The notes under the pieces are model-generated. The model did no database searches. It had not been told where the DNA came from and saw only the letters and a program-made list of their open reading frames with translations. A stretch of 64,000 nucleotides of DNA from Micromonospora violae (GTDB taxonomy: Bacteria; Actinomycetota; Actinomycetes; Mycobacteriales; Micromonosporaceae). The stretch covers positions 2,356,001 to 2,420,000 of the forward strand of contig NZ_SHKK01000001.1 in the NCBI RefSeq assembly GCF_004217135.1, given 5' to 3'. This document shows positions 59,790 to 64,000 of this stretch, in pieces (position 1 is the first letter of the stretch; every line of letters begins with the position of its first letter). Made by a program: the position numbers and the translations under genes.

Positions 59790-61466
59790 CTACTTGCCGA
59801 AGCCGGCGAAGGCCGCCCGGATCACGCCGTCCGGAAAGACCTGGAGGCCCTGGATCTGCTTGCTGACGGCGGTCAGGTTGCGCTGCCGGTAGAGGTAGAT
59901 GAGGGCGTCGTCCTGCTGGAGCAGGGTGACCGCCTGCCCGTACAGCTTGCGGCGCTCCTCGACGTCACCGGCCTGGCGGGCCTGGGTCAACAGGGTGTCC
60001 AGCTGCGGGTTGCTGTAGCCGGAGACGTTCTGGCTGCCGCCGGTGCCGACGAAGTTCGTGATGTTGGCGTCCGGGTCGATCCGTCCACTCCAGCCCAGTT
60101 GCAGCAGCTCGAAGTTGCCGCGGTCCTGCTCGTCGAGGAGCGAGGAGTACTCCACCGGGTTGATCTTCAGGTCGAATCCGCCGTCCTTGACCATGGACTG
60201 CAACGCCTGCGCCAGGCGCAGCGTGTCGGGGGTGTTCGAGGCGAGCATGGTCACCGTGTACGGCGTCTGCACGCCGGCCTCGGCCAGCAACTGCTTGGCC
60301 TTGGCGGGGTCGTGCGTCGGGCAGTTCTGCGCCTCCGGTGACGAGAATGTGCTCGCCGGCGAGATCGGGGAGCAGGCGGCGGCGTGCAGACCGTTGAAGA
60401 CCGCGTCGACCAGGGCCTTGCGGTCGATGGCGTGCTCGAAGGCCTGCCGCACCTTGGCGTTCTGGGCGAGCGGACGGTTGATGGGCTTGGGGGCGGTGCC
60501 GACACCGTCGACGTTGCCGACGTTGATGGTCAGGCCCTGGTATCCGAGGGACTGCGACTGGAGGACGGAGACCGCCGCGTCCTGCCGGAGCGAGGCGACG
60601 TCCTGGGTGGAGACGGAGTCGGCCACCTGCGCGTCGCCGGAGCGCAGGTTGGCGGCGCGGATGCTCGCGTCGGTGAGGATCCGCCACGAGATGGCGTCCA
60701 GGTGCACCTTGCTCGCGTCGTAGTAGTTCGGGTCCCGAACGACCTCGATCGAGTTCTGCGGCACCCGCTTGGCGAACTTGAAGGGGCCGACGCAGACCGG
60801 CGCCGAGGCGAAGTCGTCACCCAGGGTCCGCAGCGCCTGCGCGCTCATGATCATGCCGGCCCGGTCGGCGAGGGCACCGAGCAGCGGCGCGAACGGCTGC
60901 TTCAGCCGCAGGACGACGGTCTGCGCGTCCGGGGTGTCGACGCCGTCGATCGGACCGAGTTCGCTCTTGCGGGCCGACCGTGCGTTGCTGAGGTGGCGTT
61001 GCAGGGTGGCCTTCACCGCGGCCGAGTCGAACGCCGTGCCGTCCGCGAAGCGCACGCCGGACCGCAGCGGGATGGTCACCGTCCGGCCGTCGTCGCTCGT
61101 GGTGGGCAGGGCCGTCGCGAGCTGCGGTACGACCTGCGCCTGTTCGTTGACGTCGTAGAGCTTCTCGCACATCGCCTGGAAGACGTAGCGGGAGTAGAGG
61201 CTTCTCGACAGCGTCGGGTCCAACGCGTCGGGCTCGGCGGAGAGGGCGATGACGAGCTCGCCGCCCTGCTTCACGGCGGCGGGGTCTGCGGGCGTACCGA
61301 AAGAGTCCTGACCTGCCGACTGGTTGTCGCCGGGCTGGTCGCCGCCGCCGTTGTTCGACACCGGTGAGCAGGCGGCGACGGTGCAGATGGCGGCGGCCGC
61401 CGCCACGGCGGCCCGGAGCACGCGGCGGCGGGGCAGGTTCGTTTCCCGGACGGAGAGGTTCGTCAT
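59790..61466 (-). CDS. Peptide-type ABC importer substrate-binding lipoprotein (SBP_bac_5)
   Basis: A 558-aa extracellular binding protein. ATG 61466 has GAGGAG upstream. The N-terminus holds PRRRVLRAAVAAAAAICTVAAC with lipobox VAAC; the Arg triplet could make it a Tat substrate. The SBP_bac_5 signature region is QLATALPTTSDDGRTVTIPL and RSGVRFADGTAFDSAAVKAT near residues 105-145. It is the first gene of a six-gene operon ending in the gamma-glutamyltransferase-family hydrolase. Ligands of the family include peptides, glutathione, nickel and opines, so the substrate must be inferred from that enzyme. Confidence 0.93.
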   Translation of the reverse strand: MTNLSVRETNLPRRRVLRAAVAAAAAICTVAACSPVSNNGGGDQPGDNQSAGQDSFGTPADPAAVKQGGELVIALSAEPDALDPTLSRSLYSRYVFQAMCEKLYDVNEQAQVVPQLATALPTTSDDGRTVTIPLRSGVRFADGTAFDSAAVKATLQRHLSNARSARKSELGPIDGVDTPDAQTVVLRLKQPFAPLLGALADRAGMIMSAQALRTLGDDFASAPVCVGPFKFAKRVPQNSIEVVRDPNYYDASKVHLDAISWRILTDASIRAANLRSGDAQVADSVSTQDVASLRQDAAVSVLQSQSLGYQGLTINVGNVDGVGTAPKPINRPLAQNAKVRQAFEHAIDRKALVDAVFNGLHAAACSPISPASTFSSPEAQNCPTHDPAKAKQLLAEAGVQTPYTVTMLASNTPDTLRLAQALQSMVKDGGFDLKINPVEYSSLLDEQDRGNFELLQLGWSGRIDPDANITNFVGTGGSQNVSGYSNPQLDTLLTQARQAGDVEERRKLYGQAVTLLQQDDALIYLYRQRNLTAVSKQIQGLQVFPDGVIRAAFAGFGK

Positions 61467-61503
61467 GGAGAGCTCCTCAAGTGGGCGATGCCGGGGAGCG
61501 TAT

Positions 61504-61516
61504 GTTGTATACGATG
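61504..61516. promoter_or_regulatory. Candidate GntR operator upstream of the ABC importer operon (TTGTATACGATGA)
   Basis: A GTATAC core at 61507-61512, 41 bp before the binding-protein start codon. TGTATACGA is identical to the minus-strand reading of the site in front of the GntR gene (53409-53420), which ties the operon to that regulator. Confidence 0.6.
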
Positions 61517-61556
61517 ACCGCCGCAAGACCTCCGTGAGTGGCTTGCCGGGCACCCC

Positions 61557-62138
61557 TCAGGTCGGGGCCCGGCCGTACAGGGCCGCGCGCAACGCCGGCC
61601 CGAAGACCCGCCGAACGTCGACCGGGGACAGCACACCGACCGAGCGGATCGGGTTCAGGTACCGAGTGAAGATCAGCCCACCCAGCACGCCGACCGCCGC
61701 GGTGGCCCGTCGCGTCGCGTCCGGCCCACCCAGAAATTCAGCGATGCGGAGGCGCAGCTCACCGTCCAGGTAGTCCCGCAGGGCGCGCATGGTGGCGTCA
61801 TCCTGCACCACCATCCGGTTCTGCGCGGGCCCGGCGGCGTCCCACATGCTGGTGACGGAGTCGAGCAGACGGTCGGCCAAGTGCTCCCGGTTGCCCCGCA
61901 GCGCCTGGTCGAGAGCGCTGGGATCAACGCAGAGCAGGTTCAGTGACTGGCTGAAGAGGCCCTGCTTGGAGCCGAAGTGGTAGCTGATCAGCGCCGAGTC
62001 GACGCCAGCGGCGGCGGCGACGGCCCGGACCGTGGTGCCCGGATAACCGTGCTTCAGGAACAGCTCGCGGGCAGCTTCGGTGATGCGGGCCTTGGTGTCG
62101 GGGTTGCCGCGGGGCCGGCCCCGAGTTTTATTCAACAC
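61557..62138 (-). CDS. TetR/AcrR family transcriptional regulator
   Basis: A 193-aa TetR repressor starting at GTG 62138. The HTH is at about 28-50 (TVRAVAAAAGVDSALISYHFG), preceded by a basic N-terminal arm (NKTRGRPRGNPDTKARI). The C-terminal region has the LLDSVTSMWDAAG and AVGVLGGLIFTRYL segments of the TetR_C_7/17-like ligand domains. The start codon lies inside a perfect palindrome (62128-62148), so it should repress itself and the divergent NmrA-like gene. The stop lies 90 bp from the ABC operon start. Confidence 0.92.
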   Translation of the reverse strand: MLNKTRGRPRGNPDTKARITEAARELFLKHGYPGTTVRAVAAAAGVDSALISYHFGSKQGLFSQSLNLLCVDPSALDQALRGNREHLADRLLDSVTSMWDAAGPAQNRMVVQDDATMRALRDYLDGELRLRIAEFLGGPDATRRATAAVGVLGGLIFTRYLNPIRSVGVLSPVDVRRVFGPALRAALYGRAPT

Positions 62139-62148
62139 GGTTGAATAA
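62128..62148. promoter_or_regulatory. Perfect palindromic TetR operator overlapping the repressor start codon
   Basis: Arms TTATTCAAC (62128-62136) and GTTGAATAA (62140-62148) around ACG. The GTG start of the TetR gene (62138-62136) falls inside it, and it lies 55 bp upstream of the divergent gene. The AT-rich palindrome stands out in GC-rich DNA. Confidence 0.85.
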
Positions 62149-62202
62149 TGCTCTCCCCCGCTGGCACGGTCAACGCCGTCAACCCCAGCGAGGAGCGAAC
62201 AC

Positions 62203-62898
62203 ATGCGCATTGTCGTCTTCGGCGCCACCGGCCCCACCGGCCGTCAGATCACCGAGCAGGCCCTGGCCGCCGGCCACGAGGTCGTCGCGGTCACCCGCCG
62301 ACCGCCCGCCGGGCCATCCCGCACCGGCCTCACGATGGTCAGCGCCGACGTCGCGGACCCGGACGCCGTCGACCGGGCGGTGGCCGGCGGCGACGCCGTC
62401 CTGTCCAGCCTGGGCGTCCCCCTCACCCCGAAGCCGATCACGGTGTACTCGACGGGCAACGCGAACATCCTGGCCGCCATGCACCGCCACGGGGTCAAGC
62501 GCCTGATCACCGTCAGTTCCAGCGTGCTCGACCCCACCTGGCGACCGACCGGCGAGTTCTTCTTCAACAACGTCCTGGACCCGCTGTTCAACCGCAGGGC
62601 GGGCCGCACCGCCCACGAGGACATGCGGCGGATGGAGTCCCTCGTGCGCGAGAGCGACCTGGACTGGACCATCACCCGGCCGTCCGGGCTGTTCGACCAT
62701 CCGACCGTCACCTCCTACCAGGTGGCCGAGAACGTCGCCGACGGCCTGTTCACGGCACGCGCGGACCTGGCGGCGAGCATGGTGGCGCAGCTGACCGACG
62801 AGCGGTACGTCCGGCGGGCGATGGCGGTGATCACCACCGAGGTCAGGCCGAGCATCGCGGGTCTGATCTGGCGCGAGGCCGTGCTCAAGAAGAAGTGA
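62203..62898 (+). CDS. NAD(P)-binding protein, NmrA/atypical SDR type
   Basis: A 231-aa Rossmann protein. MRIVVFGATGPTGRQI supplies the atypical-SDR nucleotide motif GATGPTG (7-13), R-x2-P at 32-35 (TRRPP) favours NADPH, and VSADVADPDAVDRAV binds the adenine side. LITVSSSVLDPTW and WTITRPSGLFD are as in NmrA-like and flavin-reductase-like (BLVRB) families. No full Y-x3-K pair is evident. GAGGAG lies upstream of ATG 62203. It is divergent from a TetR with the shared operator; probably a stress- or quinone-related reductase, but not proven. Confidence 0.88.
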   Translation: MRIVVFGATGPTGRQITEQALAAGHEVVAVTRRPPAGPSRTGLTMVSADVADPDAVDRAVAGGDAVLSSLGVPLTPKPITVYSTGNANILAAMHRHGVKRLITVSSSVLDPTWRPTGEFFFNNVLDPLFNRRAGRTAHEDMRRMESLVRESDLDWTITRPSGLFDHPTVTSYQVAENVADGLFTARADLAASMVAQLTDERYVRRAMAVITTEVRPSIAGLIWREAVLKKK

Positions 62899-62913
62899 CC
62901 CGGCGCCGGGTCA

Positions 62914-62950
62914 CGGTGGGAAGCGGCCCGCCCGGTGCCGCTTCCCACCG
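62914..62950. terminator. Bidirectional terminator between NmrA-like gene and glycosidase
   Basis: Perfect 14-bp stem (CGGTGGGAAGCGGC, 62914-62927, with 62937-62950) and a 9-base loop in the convergent gap. Confidence 0.82.
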
Positions 62951-62957
62951 CGTACTC

Positions 62958-64000
62958 CTAGGAGTTGTAGGCCTGCGCGGTCACCGTGACCTCACGGGCG
63001 AGGCCCGGCCGCGCCGGCCAGGAGACCCGCACCTCGCGGGTCTCCCCCGGCAGGAGCCAGAAGTAGTTGTCGTCGTAGCGGGCCGGCAGGACCCGCTGAC
63101 CGCCCTTGTCGCGCACCGCGAGCCGCACCAACGCGGCGACCGTACGACCCTGGTTGCGGACCGTCGTGGTGACCGTGTTGCGCCCGTCCACGACGCGTAC
63201 GGTGCTCGACGACGTCGACAGCCGGGTGCTCGGCACCTTGTTGAGCGCCCGCACCTGCTCGGCCTTGTCGTAGCGCCAGTAGGTGTTCTCCGCCAACAGC
63301 CGGTCGCGGCTGTCCCGCAGCTCCAGTCGCACCAGGTGCAACCCGCCGCCGTCCGGCGCGGCGAGCGGGAAGACCGCCGTCGTGGCCGAGCGGGCCACGT
63401 CCACCCGCTGACGTTGAGGCGCACCCAGCGACCGACCACTCAGGTCGTACCGTCGGGCGGTCACGGTGACCCCACTGAGCGGCGCGGCGGTGTGGTTGAC
63501 CACCCGGACCTGCCAGGTGCCCGGGTCGGCCTGGACGTGCACCGGCTCGCACCCCTTGCGGGCACCGTAGTAGGCGCCGTTCACGTCGAGGTCGTAGTCG
63601 TACGTCTGCCAGACCGTGCTGTGCCACGCCGGGTGCGACATCCACAGCAGCAGACCGGTGGCGTCCTGCCACAGGTTGGCGTTCCACGCCTCGAACATGG
63701 CGCGGTGGCTCTCGTAGTTGACGAACTGCGCCCGGGTGGCGAACTCGTCGAGCGAGTCGGACTCACCGAGTCGCGCGTCGATCGCCGCCTGGTACGTGTC
63801 GACGCGCTGGTTACCGATGCTCGACCAGTCGTGGTAGTTCCACACCTCACCGATCGGCCAGCCCGGCGCGTCACCGACGAGGTTGCGCATGCTCTCGACC
63901 ACCGACACCACCGGCATGCCGATCTCGGTGTGGAACCCGAACGCACCCGTGTCGTAGGTGTTCCTGTTGTTGTACGACGCCGGCTCCACCCAGTGGTACG
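62958..64000 (-). CDS. GH2-type glycosidase (exo-beta-glucosaminidase / beta-mannosidase-like), C-terminal part
   Basis: Only the C-terminal 347 residues are in the window; the frame is open at the right edge. The stretch GFHTEIGMPVV contains the T-E-I-G motif of the GH2 catalytic nucleophile, followed by W-x-Y-H-W and ATGLLLWMSHPAWHSTVWQTYDYD, the substrate-cleft end of the barrel. Beta-sandwich domains fill the rest (VHVQADPGTWQVRVVNHTAAP onward), with an immunoglobulin-like tail. This arrangement resembles exo-beta-D-glucosaminidase and mannosylglycoprotein endo-beta-mannosidase. Signal peptide and substrate cannot be judged without the N-terminus. Confidence 0.82.
   Translation of the reverse strand, partial: YHWVEPASYNNRNTYDTGAFGFHTEIGMPVVSVVESMRNLVGDAPGWPIGEVWNYHDWSSIGNQRVDTYQAAIDARLGESDSLDEFATRAQFVNYESHRAMFEAWNANLWQDATGLLLWMSHPAWHSTVWQTYDYDLDVNGAYYGARKGCEPVHVQADPGTWQVRVVNHTAAPLSGVTVTARRYDLSGRSLGAPQRQRVDVARSATTAVFPLAAPDGGGLHLVRLELRDSRDRLLAENTYWRYDKAEQVRALNKVPSTRLSTSSSTVRVVDGRNTVTTTVRNQGRTVAALVRLAVRDKGGQRVLPARYDDNYFWLLPGETREVRVSWPARPGLAREVTVTAQAYNS

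Noticed and set aside
1..64000. CRISPR arrays, tRNA or rRNA genes, insertion sequences
   Set aside because: No regularly spaced repeats, cloverleaf-like or ribosomal sequence, or transposase-like proteins were found on either strand.

Overview
The window is GC-rich throughout, with strong G/C third-position bias, many GTG starts and dense four-base start/stop overlaps. The protein repertoire (twin-arginine lipoproteins, Lpl-type sugar transporters, OmpR-, LuxR-, LacI-, TetR- and GntR-type regulators, large secreted subtilases) fits an actinobacterial chromosome, most likely Micromonosporaceae such as Micromonospora. The genus is an inference from style and gene content. I saw no rRNA, tRNA, CRISPR array or insertion sequence. 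No stretch longer than 300 bases lacks a gene.

Left part (1-9.7 kb). A subtilase cut by the left edge is divergent from an OmpR-like DNA-binding protein and is followed by a VOC-fold protein. Next is an oxidation cluster: an AurF-like diiron oxygenase is divergent from a TetR-led operon of DUF4873, a Baeyer-Villiger-type flavin monooxygenase, an SDR and an alpha/beta hydrolase. A TetR plus 14-TM exporter pair closes this part.

Formate module (9.9-17 kb). An oxalate/formate-type MFS carrier converges on a three-gene formate dehydrogenase operon (alpha, four-cluster ferredoxin, NrfD-like membrane subunit). The alpha subunit is interrupted by one in-frame UGA at the selenocysteine position, followed by a SECIS-like hairpin with a GGUCU loop, so it should be read as one selenoprotein.

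Middle (17-31.9 kb). A PrsW-type membrane protease is followed by a small, apparently AT-richer regulatory island (a 67-aa Cys protein divergent from a 77-aa GntR protein, with paired repeats). Then come an ABC exporter, a three-gene envelope group (CDP-alcohol phosphatidyltransferase, LtaS-like sulfatase, FkbM methyltransferase fused to an ASCH domain), a methionine aminopeptidase divergent from an XRE regulator, a secreted beta-propeller protein, a lipoprotein, and an operon of two membrane proteins with a two-component system.

Carbohydrate locus (31.9-47.4 kb). A seven-gene leftward operon (two FAD oxidoreductases, a GH38-type mannosidase-like protein, an Lpl-type ABC importer and a Tat-exported beta-helix protein) faces a rightward pair (a third FAD oxidoreductase and a LacI regulator) across one 260-bp control region carrying inverted 9-bp sites. 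This looks like one regulon for import and oxidative or hydrolytic breakdown of a glycoside, and is the best candidate here for an undescribed pathway.

Right part (47.6-64 kb). A TrmB/LuxR-like regulator converges on a 1288-aa multidomain subtilase. A GntR/FCD regulator is divergent from a DUF1275 membrane protein and convergent with a six-gene peptide-type ABC importer plus a gamma-glutamyltransferase-family hydrolase. Both promoters of that system share TGTATACGA. A TetR repressor with a perfect palindrome on its start codon is divergent from an NmrA-like protein. The C-terminal part of a GH2-type glycosidase runs off the right edge.
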